Below are positions 16,418-24,417 of a stretch of DNA of 64,000 nt, in pieces. The stretch covers positions 771,847 through 835,846 of the forward strand of contig NZ_CP041352.1 in NCBI RefSeq assembly GCF_009746125.1. The letters run 5' to 3'. A program made the translations under genes and the position numbers. The stretch is from Casimicrobium huifangae (GTDB lineage: Bacteria; Pseudomonadota; Gammaproteobacteria; Burkholderiales; Casimicrobiaceae). Every line of letters begins with the position of its first letter. Position 1 is the stretch's first letter. The notes under the pieces were generated by a model. The model ran no database searches. It saw only the letters and a list, made by a program, of their open reading frames with translations, and had not been told where the DNA came from.

Positions 16418-18958
16418 ATGTCAGCCACCAACTGGCTCATCATTTCGCTTGTATGCGGACTGGCGGCCGTTCTTTATGGCGTTGTATCCATCAAATGGAT
16501 CAACGGCCTGTCTGCGGGCAATGCACGCATGCAGGAAATCGCCGGTGCCATTCAGGCCGGCGCCAAGGCGTATCTGGCGCGGCAATACCGCACCATCACC
16601 ATCATCGGCATCATTCTCGCCATCGTCATCGGCGTCTTCCTCGACCGCACGACAGCCTTCGGTTTCGTGCTGGGCGCGGTGCTCTCCGGCGCGGCGGGCT
16701 TCATCGGCATGAACGTGTCGGTGCGCTCCAATGTGCGCACCGCCGAGGCCGCCCGTTCCGGCATCAATGCCGCGCTGGCGGTTGCCTTCCGTGGTGGCGC
16801 CATCACCGGCATGCTGGTGGTTGGTCTGGGCCTGCTCGGTGTCGCCGGCTTCTACTGGTTCCTGATCGGCACCGCGCCGCACAGCGCCAACCCGATGAAG
16901 GAAGGCCTGCATTCCCTGATGTCGCCGCTGATCGGCTTTGCGTTCGGTTCGTCGCTGATCTCGATCTTCGCGCGTCTTGGCGGCGGCATCTTCACCAAGG
17001 GGGCAGACGTTGGTGCTGACCTGGTGGGCAAGGTCGAAGCCGGGATTCCGGAAGACGATCCCCGCAACCCCGCTGTGATCGCCGATAACGTCGGCGACAA
17101 CGTCGGTGACTGCGCCGGTATGGCCGCCGACCTGTTCGAGACCTATGCCGTCACCATCATCGCCACCATGCTGCTTGGCGCGCTGCTGATGAAGGCCAAC
17201 GCTGCTGCTGCGGCCGTGTATCCGCTGGCACTCGGCGGCGTCTCCATCATCGCCTCGATCATCGGTTGCTACTTCGTCAAGTACAGCGGTGCCGGCAAGA
17301 TCATGAACGCGCTCTACAAGGGCTTGATCGTCGCGGCTGTGTTGTCGCTGATCGCATTCTTCTTCGTTACGCAAACCGTGTTCGCCGGTGTTGAAGGCGT
17401 CAATACGATGAAGCTGTTCGGCGCCTGCGTCGTCGGCATCGTGCTCACGGGCGCGCTGGTGATGATCACCGAGTACTACACCGCCACCGAATACGCACCC
17501 GTGCGTCACGTCGCCCAGGCGTCCACGACTGGTCACGCCACCAACATCATCGCCGGTATCGGTATCTCGATGAAGTCCACCGGCTATCCGGTGGTTGCGG
17601 TCTGTATCGCCATCCTCGCCGCCTACTGGCTGGCGGGTCTCTACGGCATCGCGGTCGCTGCAACGGCCATGCTCTCGATGGCAGGTATCGTTGTTGCGCT
17701 CGACGCCTACGGCCCGATCACCGACAACGCCGGCGGTATCGCCGAAATGTCGGAACTGCCGCCAGAAGTGCGCAACGTCACCGATCCGCTCGACGCTGTT
17801 GGCAACACCACCAAGGCGGTGACCAAGGGCTACGCGATCGGCTCCGCCGGTCTCGCCGCGCTGGTGCTGTTCGCGGACTACACGCACGGCCTTGAAAGCA
17901 AGGGCATGGCGGTGTCGTTCGACCTGTCGAACCATATGGTGATCGTGGGCCTCTTCATCGGCGGCCTGATCCCCTACCTGTTCGGCGCGATGGCGATGGA
18001 AGCGGTTGGCCGTGCCGCCGGCTCGGTGGTGGAAGAAGTGCGCCGCCAGTTCCGCGAGATCAAGGGCATCATGGAAGGCAAGGCCAAGCCGGAGTACGGC
18101 AAGGCAGTTGACATGCTGACCACCGCTGCGATCAAGGAAATGATCATCCCGTCGCTGCTGCCGGTTGCCGTGCCAATCCTCGTTGGTCTGCTGCTCGGGC
18201 CGGAAGCGCTCGGCGGTCTGCTGATGGGCACCATCATCACCGGTCTGTTCGTCGCGATCTCAATGTGTACCGGTGGCGGTGCCTGGGACAACGCCAAGAA
18301 GTACATCGAAGACGGCAATCATGGCGGCAAAGGTTCCGACGCGCACAAGGCGGCGGTGACCGGCGACACCGTGGGTGACCCGTACAAGGACACCGCCGGC
18401 CCGGCCGTGAACCCGCTGATCAAGATCATCAACATCGTCGCATTGCTGATCGTGCCGGTGGTGGCCTCAATCCACGGTGGCACAGGTGCCAAGGCATCGG
18501 GCGCGCATGGCGCGGCCCCGGCTGCGGTGAGCGCACCGGCTGCCGCAGCGCCCGCCGCAGCTCCGGCTCCCGCTGCCGCAGCAGCGCCAGCAGCTGACGC
18601 CGGCAAGGTCGACGTCAACGCCAAGGTGGACGGCGACAAGAGCACCGGCACCATGAAGGTGTACTTCGCCAGCGCGTCGTCAGCACTGCCGGCTGGCGCC
18701 GACAAGGGCGTGGCCGACATGGTTGCCGCGTTCAAGGCCAAGGGCAACGGCAAGCTGGTGCTCAGTGGCTTCGTCGACCCGAGCGGTGACGCCGCCAAGA
18801 ACGCCGAGCTGGCCAAGCTGCGCGCTTTCGCCGTGCGCGATGCGCTCAAGGCAGCAGGTGTCGCTGAAGACAAGATCGAGCTGAAGAAACCGGAAGACCT
18901 GACCGCCGGCGCCACCTCGGCTTCTGAAGGTCGTCGCGTTGAGGTTACGCTGCAATAA
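16418..18958 (+). CDS. hppA: Membrane proton-translocating pyrophosphatase with OmpA-like C-terminal domain
   Basis: Inner-membrane H+-PPase that couples PPi hydrolysis to ion pumping. The core (residues 1 to about 686, many hydrophobic segments) has the PPi/Mg loop [20 protein letters not shown] and [20 protein letters not shown]. In [16 protein letters not shown] a Lys sits at the position that marks K+-independent enzymes. Unusually, the core is followed by an Ala/Pro linker (about 687-735) and an OmpA-like domain of about 100 residues, with [20 protein letters not shown] and the terminal [10 protein letters not shown]. This makes 846 residues against about 700 usually. The ATG at 16418 follows a good AGAGGAG ribosome site; the in-frame codon at 16256 lies in the leader. 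The gene stands alone before a terminator. Confidence 0.95.
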   Translation: MSATNWLIISLVCGLAAVLYGVVSIKWINGLSAGNARMQEIAGAIQAGAKAYLARQYRTITIIGIILAIVIGVFLDRTTAFGFVLGAVLSGAAGFIGMNVSVRSNVRTAEAARSGINAALAVAFRGGAITGMLVVGLGLLGVAGFYWFLIGTAPHSANPMKEGLHSLMSPLIGFAFGSSLISIFARLGGGIFTKGADVGADLVGKVEAGIPEDDPRNPAVIADNVGDNVGDCAGMAADLFETYAVTIIATMLLGALLMKANAAAAAVYPLALGGVSIIASIIGCYFVKYSGAGKIMNALYKGLIVAAVLSLIAFFFVTQTVFAGVEGVNTMKLFGACVVGIVLTGALVMITEYYTATEYAPVRHVAQASTTGHATNIIAGIGISMKSTGYPVVAVCIAILAAYWLAGLYGIAVAATAMLSMAGIVVALDAYGPITDNAGGIAEMSELPPEVRNVTDPLDAVGNTTKAVTKGYAIGSAGLAALVLFADYTHGLESKGMAVSFDLSNHMVIVGLFIGGLIPYLFGAMAMEAVGRAAGSVVEEVRRQFREIKGIMEGKAKPEYGKAVDMLTTAAIKEMIIPSLLPVAVPILVGLLLGPEALGGLLMGTIITGLFVAISMCTGGGAWDNAKKYIEDGNHGGKGSDAHKAAVTGDTVGDPYKDTAGPAVNPLIKIINIVALLIVPVVASIHGGTGAKASGAHGAAPAAVSAPAAAAPAAAPAPAAAAAPAADAGKVDVNAKVDGDKSTGTMKVYFASASSALPAGADKGVADMVAAFKAKGNGKLVLSGFVDPSGDAAKNAELAKLRAFAVRDALKAAGVAEDKIELKKPEDLTAGATSASEGRRVEVTLQ

Positions 18959-18979
18959 CAGCGCAGGTCGTCACGCAGA

Positions 18980-19003
18980 AAGCCGCCTTCGGGCGGCTTT
19001 TTT
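18980..19003 (+). terminator. Rho-independent terminator after hppA
   Basis: AAGCCGCC and GGCGGCTT arms around the TTCG tetraloop, with a continuing T-run. Confidence 0.9.
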
Positions 19004-19073
19004 GTTGTTGTCACTGTTCACCGAATGCACTGTGTTATCACATCAGCTTTGGTGTGAAATTCCCATCCGAGCA

Positions 19074-19164
19074 GGGCTTAAGGCCAAGAATGGCCAGAAG
19101 TCGACAAATCAGCCTTTTTGCCACAGAGCCCTGATCGGACGGGGATCTTCACGAAAAGCTGATA
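19074..19164 (+). repeat. 91-nt four-box intergenic element, copy C
   Basis: GGGCT at 19074, AGTCGAC at 19099, AGCCC at 19127 and AAAGCTGAT at 19155 (spacings 25, 28, 28). AAGGC before box 2 can pair with GCCTT after it, and TGGC with GCCA. It lies between the convergent hppA and senA genes. Confidence 0.65.
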
Positions 19165-19188
19165 CTTCCGGACACTGATGCAAACTGC

Positions 19189-20388
19189 TCAGATCGCACA
19201 CGTCCGGAATCCGGCAAACACGTCGCTGCGACCGGCGGTAAAGTAGTTGCGATAGCGCGGGTGGTGCATGAGCGGCAGCGTGGCGTGTGATCCACCGCGC
19301 AGCACGCGATGCTGTCCATCGAACCACGGCGCCGAGTATTCGCGATAGCGGTCTGGCGTGAAGCCGGGGTAGGGGGCGAACGTGGTCGCAGTCCACTCCC
19401 ACGCACCGTTGCCCCATTCGATCAGGCCGTTTGACGCTGCGTATTCCCATTCGTGCTCGGTGGGCAGGCGACGGCCAGACCACATGCAATAGGCGTCCGC
19501 CTCGATGGCGCTCACGTGAACCACCGGTGCGGACAGATCAAGTGGCTGCCAGCGGTCAAAGCAGCGTTGTTGCCAGCCTTCGCAGCCATGCTCTTCATCG
19601 CGGCGCCAGCACGACGGATGCGCGGCACCAGTACGCGCGGCGAACGCCCCGGATTCGACAAAGGCGAGAAACTGTGCATTGCTTACCGGCGCGCGGTCGA
19701 TGCTGAATGCCGCGACTGCAACGTCGTGAACGCCACGCTCGTTGTCAAAACTGAATCCCGGGCCGTCGTAACCCGCGCGCAATGGCCCGGCGCCGACAGC
19801 GACTTCATCGCCCGCTGGCGATGCACGCGGTGCACGCACCCACGCAGGCCGCGGCCACGCCAGTGCCTGCGCGCACCACGCGATAGCCTCCAGATGCATC
19901 GCCTCGTGGAACAGTGACAAGCGGAACGGATACAGCCCGGCATCATCGTCGGCGACCTGCGCCAGTGCCTCGAGCACAGCGCTCTGCGTCGCGTCCATGT
20001 AAGTGAGGGCACGCTCGTGCGTGAGCTGCGGCAACTGCCAGCGTGCTTCGTGGGCGATCACGTTTGAGTTGAACAGCGCATCGGCCTCGTTCCAGCAGGA
20101 TGGCCGTGCGGCCACGGTGCGGCCGTCCGCCGTGTTGAACGCACCGCGCACGCACCACCATTCGGCAAACCATGCGGCGTGCGCGCATTCCCAAAGCGGC
20201 GGATTGATGCCGCGCTGGTACGGCGGCGCCAGCGCCGGCGCGTCCATCGTCTGCACATAGTCGCGGGTCAGCGCGCGCATTGCTTGCAGCGTGTGTCGCA
20301 GCGCTGCCGCGTCCAGCATCCGCGCTGCCCAACCGGCTGCGAGAACCTCCGTATGCGATAGTTGCGCGGTGAAGCCCCGTGTCGTCAT
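19189..20388 (-). CDS. senA: Selenoneine synthase SenA (EgtB-like non-haem iron enzyme)
   Basis: Predicted to join hercynine to a selenosugar with O2, the step that forms the C-Se bond of selenoneine. It is 399 residues from the ATG at 20388. The N-terminal DinB-like helical domain supplies the putative iron ligands His70 (ECAHAAWF) and His161/His165 in the HX3HXE motif FHEAMHLEA. The C-terminal half is an FGE-sulfatase/SUMF1 domain (GRRLPTEHEWEYAAS, RVLRGGSHATLPLMHHPRYR, GFRTCAI). That architecture is shared with ergothioneine EgtB, so the SenA call rests on the adjacent senB and selD. Its start overlaps the divergent senB start by 20 bp. egtD, for hercynine, is not in the window. Confidence 0.86.
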   Translation of the reverse strand: MTTRGFTAQLSHTEVLAAGWAARMLDAAALRHTLQAMRALTRDYVQTMDAPALAPPYQRGINPPLWECAHAAWFAEWWCVRGAFNTADGRTVAARPSCWNEADALFNSNVIAHEARWQLPQLTHERALTYMDATQSAVLEALAQVADDDAGLYPFRLSLFHEAMHLEAIAWCAQALAWPRPAWVRAPRASPAGDEVAVGAGPLRAGYDGPGFSFDNERGVHDVAVAAFSIDRAPVSNAQFLAFVESGAFAARTGAAHPSCWRRDEEHGCEGWQQRCFDRWQPLDLSAPVVHVSAIEADAYCMWSGRRLPTEHEWEYAASNGLIEWGNGAWEWTATTFAPYPGFTPDRYREYSAPWFDGQHRVLRGGSHATLPLMHHPRYRNYFTAGRSDVFAGFRTCAI

Positions 20389-21331
20389 CGTGTCTCCAGC
20401 CAATGCCCGCGCCAACAACGGCAACTGGCATACGGCGGCGCGTTGGGCGCGGTTTCTGTCCCACGATTATGCGGTGAAAATCGTCGAACGCTGGGCCGGT
20501 GCCGATCCGTTGCCCGATGCGATGGTGGCGCTGCATGCGCGGCGTTCTGCGGAATCGATCCAGCAATTCCGTCGGTTGCGACCCGCAGGCCGCCTGCTGC
20601 TGGCGTTGACCGGAACCGATGTTTATCGCGACATCCATGACGACGACGCTGCCAGGCTGTCGCTGGCGCTGGCCGATCGCCTCGTCGTGTTGCAGCCGCG
20701 GGCACTTGACGAACTGGATGCGAAATCGCGCATCAAAGCGAGCGTGGTTTACCAGTCGGCGTCGACGCTGAAGCCAGCCGTCCGTTCGTCGCGGCATTTC
20801 GACATCGTCCAGGTCGGCCATCTCCGTCACGAGAAGGATCCATTTACTCCGATTACGGCGCTGCGCCACCTGCCCGCCGATAGCCGAATTCGCCTCACCC
20901 AGATTGGCAACGCACTCGACGCCCATCATGCCGACGCCGTGGCTGTCGTCACGCGCGACGAGCCCCGCTTGCGCTGGCTGGGCGCGTTGAGCCACGCTGC
21001 GACGCGGCAGCGCATCAAGCGCGCCCATCTGCTGGTGATCGCCAGCCGCATGGAAGGGGGCGCCAATGTAATTGTTGAAGCTATCACCGCTGGCGTGCCG
21101 GTGCTCGCCAGCGACATCAGCGGCAACATCGGCATGCTGGGCGAGCACTATCCGGGGCTGTTTCCGTTCGGCGATGCGGCGGCCTGCGCCACGATGATGC
21201 GACGCGCCGAGACCGACGCCCGCTTTTATGACCGTCTGCTGCGCGCGTGCGGGCAATGCGCCAGGCACTTTGTGCCAGAGCGCGAGGCAAGCGGCATTCG
21301 CAGTGCCGTCGCCCGTGTCATTGCATTGTGA
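20369..21331 (+). CDS. senB: Selenosugar synthase SenB (glycosyltransferase)
   Basis: Family glycosyltransferase of about 320 residues that, in the known pathway, makes a 1-seleno-sugar from selenophosphate and a UDP-sugar. Recognisable family segments are VVIVSPANARANNGNWHTAA at the N-terminus, LTGTDVYRD, the GT-B-like VGHLRHEKDP, RWLGALSHAATRQRIKRAH, and the donor-site SRMEGGANVIVEAITAGVPV followed by ASDISGNIGMLG. The only start fitting the conserved N-terminus is GTG at 20369. No ATG is available nearby, and the ribosome site would lie inside the 5' end of divergent senA. selD/senC follows after 69 bp. Confidence 0.87.
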   Translation: MKPRVVIVSPANARANNGNWHTAARWARFLSHDYAVKIVERWAGADPLPDAMVALHARRSAESIQQFRRLRPAGRLLLALTGTDVYRDIHDDDAARLSLALADRLVVLQPRALDELDAKSRIKASVVYQSASTLKPAVRSSRHFDIVQVGHLRHEKDPFTPITALRHLPADSRIRLTQIGNALDAHHADAVAVVTRDEPRLRWLGALSHAATRQRIKRAHLLVIASRMEGGANVIVEAITAGVPVLASDISGNIGMLGEHYPGLFPFGDAAACATMMRRAETDARFYDRLLRACGQCARHFVPEREASGIRSAVARVIAL

Positions 21332-21363
21332 AGCAATGCTGTAAGCGCCTGCCTGCCGTTTGC

Positions 21364-21376
21364 GACAAAATTTGTC
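21364..21376. promoter_or_regulatory. Palindrome upstream of selD
   Basis: GACAAA-A-TTTGTC, a perfect 6-bp palindrome about one base, 25 bp before the selD ATG. Part of it, ACAAAAT, could also be a -10 element, so it may be either an operator or an internal promoter. Confidence 0.35.
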
Positions 21377-21400
21377 CCGCCCCATTTTCTGGAGATCCGT

Positions 21401-22462
21401 ATGAATGCCCCCGTGACCAACAACGCCGTTGAGCCGCGTCTCACCTCGCTCTCCCACGGCGGCGGCTGCGGCTGCAAGATCGCGCCGGGCGTGCTTTCGG
21501 AGATTCTTAAGAACAGTTCCGGGCTGTTGCCGAAAGAATTGCTTGTGGGAATCGAAACCGCTGATGACGCCGCCGTCTACAAACTCAACGACGAGCAGGC
21601 ACTGATCGCGACGACCGATTTCTTCATGCCCATCGTCGATGACCCGTTCGAGTTTGGCCGCATTGCGGCGACCAACGCCATCAGCGATGTCTACGCGATG
21701 GGTGGCACGCCGATCATGGCGCTGGCGCTGGTCGGCATGCCGATCAATGTGCTCTCGGTCGAAACCATCGGCAAGATCATCAAGGGCGGCCAGAGTGTCG
21801 CCACCGCAGCGGGCATTCCGATTGCGGGTGGGCACACGATTGACTCGGTGGAAGCGATCTACGGCCTCGTGGTGATGGGGCTCGTGCATCCGAGCAAAGT
21901 GAAAAAGAATGCCGACGCCAAAGTGGGCGACGTGCTGATCCTCGGCAAGCCGATTGGTGTGGGCGTGCTCTCCGCCGCGCTCAAGAAAGAGAAGCTCTCG
22001 CCCGAGGGCTACGCCGCGATGATCGCCAACACCACCAAGCTCAACAAGCCCGGCGCCGCGCTCGCCAACATGCCGGGCGTGCATGCGCTGACCGACATCA
22101 CCGGCTTCGGCCTCGCCGGCCACACGCTCGAACTTGCGCGCGGCGCCAGGATGACCGCCGTCATCGAGTGGAGCAAAGTGCCCTTCATCAAGGACGTGAA
22201 AGCACTCGCCGCCGAGGGCTACATCACCGGCGCGTCCGGCCGCAACTGGGCAGGTTATGGCAAAGACGTTACGCTGCCGGCGGATTTCGCGAGTATCGAT
22301 CAGGCGCTGCTGACCGATCCGCAGACGTCAGGGGGCTTGCTCGTCTCCTGCGATCCCACTATCGCCAACGACGTGATCGCGCTGTTCAATCGCGAAGGGT
22401 TTGAAAGCGCGGCTATCGTGGGGCGGATGGAGGCGGGCGCGGGGCGGTTGGTTGTGGTTTAG
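21401..22462 (+). CDS. selD: Selenide, water dikinase (SelD / SenC)
   Basis: Makes selenophosphate from selenide and ATP; it supplies SenB in the selenoneine route and any other selenium pathway. It is 353 residues, the normal length. The N-terminal loop SHGGGCGCKIAP carries Cys23 and Lys26, equivalent to the catalytic Cys17/Lys20 of E. coli SelD. The Sec position is therefore Cys and no recoding is needed. The PurM-like body has TTDFFMPIVDDPFEFGRIAA and the C-terminal LTDPQTSGGLLV. No selA, selB, tRNA-Sec or selU was seen in the window, which favours a role in the sen pathway. Confidence 0.95.
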   Translation: MNAPVTNNAVEPRLTSLSHGGGCGCKIAPGVLSEILKNSSGLLPKELLVGIETADDAAVYKLNDEQALIATTDFFMPIVDDPFEFGRIAATNAISDVYAMGGTPIMALALVGMPINVLSVETIGKIIKGGQSVATAAGIPIAGGHTIDSVEAIYGLVVMGLVHPSKVKKNADAKVGDVLILGKPIGVGVLSAALKKEKLSPEGYAAMIANTTKLNKPGAALANMPGVHALTDITGFGLAGHTLELARGARMTAVIEWSKVPFIKDVKALAAEGYITGASGRNWAGYGKDVTLPADFASIDQALLTDPQTSGGLLVSCDPTIANDVIALFNREGFESAAIVGRMEAGAGRLVVV

Positions 22463-22466
22463 AAGG

Positions 22467-22584
22467 CCACCCCTCCGTCGTGTCGCGACACCTCCCCGGA
22501 GGCCATCACTGAGGGCGCGGCGACTCATGCAAGTCTCTCCTGCAACGCAGCGGAGATGTCGGCGTAGCCGACAGAGGGGTTGGG
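22467..22584. repeat. Large imperfect inverted repeat
   Basis: The left arm near 22467-22497 (CCACCCCTCCGTCG then TCGCGACACCTCCCC) is the approximate reverse complement of the right arm near 22550-22584 (CGGAGATGTCGGCGTAGCCG then ACAGAGGGGTTGG). About 50 nt lies between. It occupies the selD to oxidoreductase gap and looks like a dispersed intergenic repeat. Confidence 0.6.
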
Positions 22585-22606
22585 TGCATTGCGAACTGGT
22601 CAATAA

Positions 22607-22622
22607 TTGACGCGAACGTCAA
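22607..22622. promoter_or_regulatory. Operator-like palindrome upstream of the AcuI-like gene
   Basis: TTGACG-CGAA-CGTCAA, perfect 6-bp arms, 31 bp before the ATG at 22654. The size and position fit a regulator site such as those of MerR- or TetR-type repressors; the regulator is not identified. Confidence 0.35.
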
Positions 22623-22653
22623 CGTGGCGCGCGTCGACATCAAGGAGCATCGC

Positions 22654-23640
22654 ATGAGCACTTTCAAAGCCTACCTAACCTCGCAAGAGGGCAAATCCGT
22701 CAAGACCGAACTGGTCGACATGACGACAGACCAGCTCGACGAAGGCGAGGTGCTGATTGACGTCAAGCACTCAACGGTGAACTACAAGGATGCGCTCTCC
22801 GCGACGGGTGCCGGTCGCATCATCCGGCGCTTTCCCTGCGTTGGCGGCATTGATCTGGCGGGGACGGTGGCGAGCTCCAGCGATCCGGCGTTCAAGCCGG
22901 GTGACACCGTGATCGCGACTTCGTATGACGTCGGGGTGGCGCATCACGGCGGTTACGCGCAGAAGGCGCGCATTCCGGCGGCCTGGCTGGTGAAAGCGCC
23001 TGCCGGGATGACGACGTTCGACGCGATGAGCTACGGCACCGCCGGCTTCACCGCTGCGCTCGCCGTGCATCGCATGCAGCATGACGGCTTGTCGCCCGAC
23101 AAAGGCCCGGTGCTGGTGAATGGCGCGACCGGGGGCGTGGGCATGGTGGCGATCGAGATTCTGGCCAAACTGGGCTACGACGTGGTGGCGGTGACAGGCA
23201 AGGAGAAGGACGCCGATTTGCTGAAGTCGATTGGCGCGAAGGAGGTGCTGGTGCGCGGGCAGTTCGAGATGACCGAGAAGCCGTTGGGGCCGGAGACTTA
23301 CGCGGGCGCCGTGGACAACCTCGGTGGCGAACAGCTCTCGTGGCTGACCCGCGTGATGAAAGTCGGCGGCACCATCGCCAGCGTGGGCCTGGCGCAAGGC
23401 TGGGAAGTGAAGACCACGGTGATGCCGTTCATCCTGCGCGGTGTGCTGCTGCTCGGCATCGACAGCGTGAATTGCCCGATGTCGCTGCGTCGTGAGCTGT
23501 GGGGCAAGCTGGCGAACGAGTGGAAATGCGACAAGCTCGCATCGCATTGCCGCACGGTGTCGTTCGCAGAATTGCCGACAGTGTTTGACGCCTATGTGAA
23601 GGGCGCGGTGACGGGGCGCACGGTGGTGCAGGTTTCCTGA
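22654..23640 (+). CDS. acuI: YhdH/AcuI-family NADPH-dependent oxidoreductase
   Basis: Medium-chain dehydrogenase/reductase without zinc ligands. Relatives reduce acrylyl-CoA to propionyl-CoA, or quinones. It is 328 residues. The N-terminal catalytic domain has HSTVNYKDALSATGAGRIIR and PCVGGIDLAGTV, typical of the YhdH/YhfP branch. The Rossmann domain has LVNGATGGVGMVAIEILAKL. The ATG at 22654 is preceded by AAGGAG at 22641. The substrate is inferred from the family only; no DMSP or propionate gene is nearby. It follows the sen cluster but is separated from it by repeat DNA. Confidence 0.85.
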   Translation: MSTFKAYLTSQEGKSVKTELVDMTTDQLDEGEVLIDVKHSTVNYKDALSATGAGRIIRRFPCVGGIDLAGTVASSSDPAFKPGDTVIATSYDVGVAHHGGYAQKARIPAAWLVKAPAGMTTFDAMSYGTAGFTAALAVHRMQHDGLSPDKGPVLVNGATGGVGMVAIEILAKLGYDVVAVTGKEKDADLLKSIGAKEVLVRGQFEMTEKPLGPETYAGAVDNLGGEQLSWLTRVMKVGGTIASVGLAQGWEVKTTVMPFILRGVLLLGIDSVNCPMSLRRELWGKLANEWKCDKLASHCRTVSFAELPTVFDAYVKGAVTGRTVVQVS

Positions 23641-23677
23641 TCGATGCGCTGGCTGGCCGGCTGCTGTTGATGCTGTG

Positions 23678-24241
23678 ATGCGCTGGCGCAGCGTTTCAGT
23701 CTCGATTTCCGCCGTCGCTGGAATGACCTTGGCCTGGTTGTCGGCCAACGCTGCGGCGGCTGCAGAGCCCACGGAGACGCTCAGGAACCACTACAACGAT
23801 CCCTTCGTTCGGGTTACCAACGCAATCGCGGCCTGTCCGCTGCCGCGCGGGCCGTTCATGACCGAGCGCGAGGCGCAGGCCGAGGCACATCCGCGCATTG
23901 AGCGCGGCACCACCTGCTTCATGGCGGGCAAGTGCAAGGAGCCAAATGCGTACCGCTACGACGCGCGGATTGCTGAGCGGGCACAGGCTGCCGTGGTCGA
24001 CGCGGTGCGCGAGACGCCTGCGCTGGCGAAATCAAGCGTGTGGCTCACCGTGCAACGGCGCTTCGTCTTTGCGCAAGGTTGTGTCGGCGACCGGCGCCAG
24101 ATTGCGCAATGGGAAGCATTGCTGCGGGCGGTCCCGGACGTGGAGTATGTGAGCGCGGACTTCGCGGTGGGCTCTACGGCGAAACAGTTTCAGCGGGTGC
24201 CTTACCCGGTGATGCCGACGGGCAATGCGAAGTTGCCGTGA
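23678..24241 (+). CDS. Secreted hypothetical protein, possibly BON-domain
   Basis: A 187-residue exported protein. The signal peptide (VAGMTLAWLSANAAAAAEP) is followed by HYNDPFVRVTNAIAACPLPR, and two Cys-containing segments frame GTTCFMAGKCKEPNAYRYD. The C-terminal part, SVWLTVQRRFVFAQGCVGDR, then VPDVEYVSADF, has the strand-turn pattern of a BON domain (periplasmic, membrane- or heme-associated in other proteins). The family is not certain. The start is ATG 23678 or the adjacent GTG 23675. It is in the same direction as the oxidoreductase but 37 bp away. Confidence 0.62.
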   Translation: MRWRSVSVSISAVAGMTLAWLSANAAAAAEPTETLRNHYNDPFVRVTNAIAACPLPRGPFMTEREAQAEAHPRIERGTTCFMAGKCKEPNAYRYDARIAERAQAAVVDAVRETPALAKSSVWLTVQRRFVFAQGCVGDRRQIAQWEALLRAVPDVEYVSADFAVGSTAKQFQRVPYPVMPTGNAKLP

Positions 24242-24324
24242 ATGGTGTCGCCTGAGCAGCGGCGGCTTGGTTCCCGAGGACGGAATCTTTGGTTCAACTT
24301 TAGACGTCGAGCCCCATCGCATAA

Positions 24325-24416
24325 GGGCTAACTGCCATAAACCGCCGATAGTCGATATTTCAGAAAATTGTGGTCTGAGCCCATATCCAATGGCCTTTTT
24401 CACAAAGAGCTGATAG
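24325..24416 (+). repeat. 91-nt four-box intergenic element, copy D
   Basis: GGGCT at 24325, AGTCGAT at 24350, AGCCC at 24378 and AGAGCTGAT at 24406 (spacings 25, 28, 28). It ends 2 bp from the stop of the convergent lipoprotein gene. An extra AGCCC lies at 24310. The inner stem is weaker than in the other copies. Confidence 0.6.
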
Positions 24417-24417
24417 C

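Noticed and set aside
19189-20388. Plain ergothioneine EgtB instead of SenA
   Set aside because: The motifs fit both, but the adjacent senB and selD make the selenium pathway more likely. A tree would be decisive.
21401-22462. selD as part of a Sec-tRNA or selU system
   Set aside because: No selA, selB, selU or tRNA-Sec was found in the window, and senA/senB lie directly beside it.
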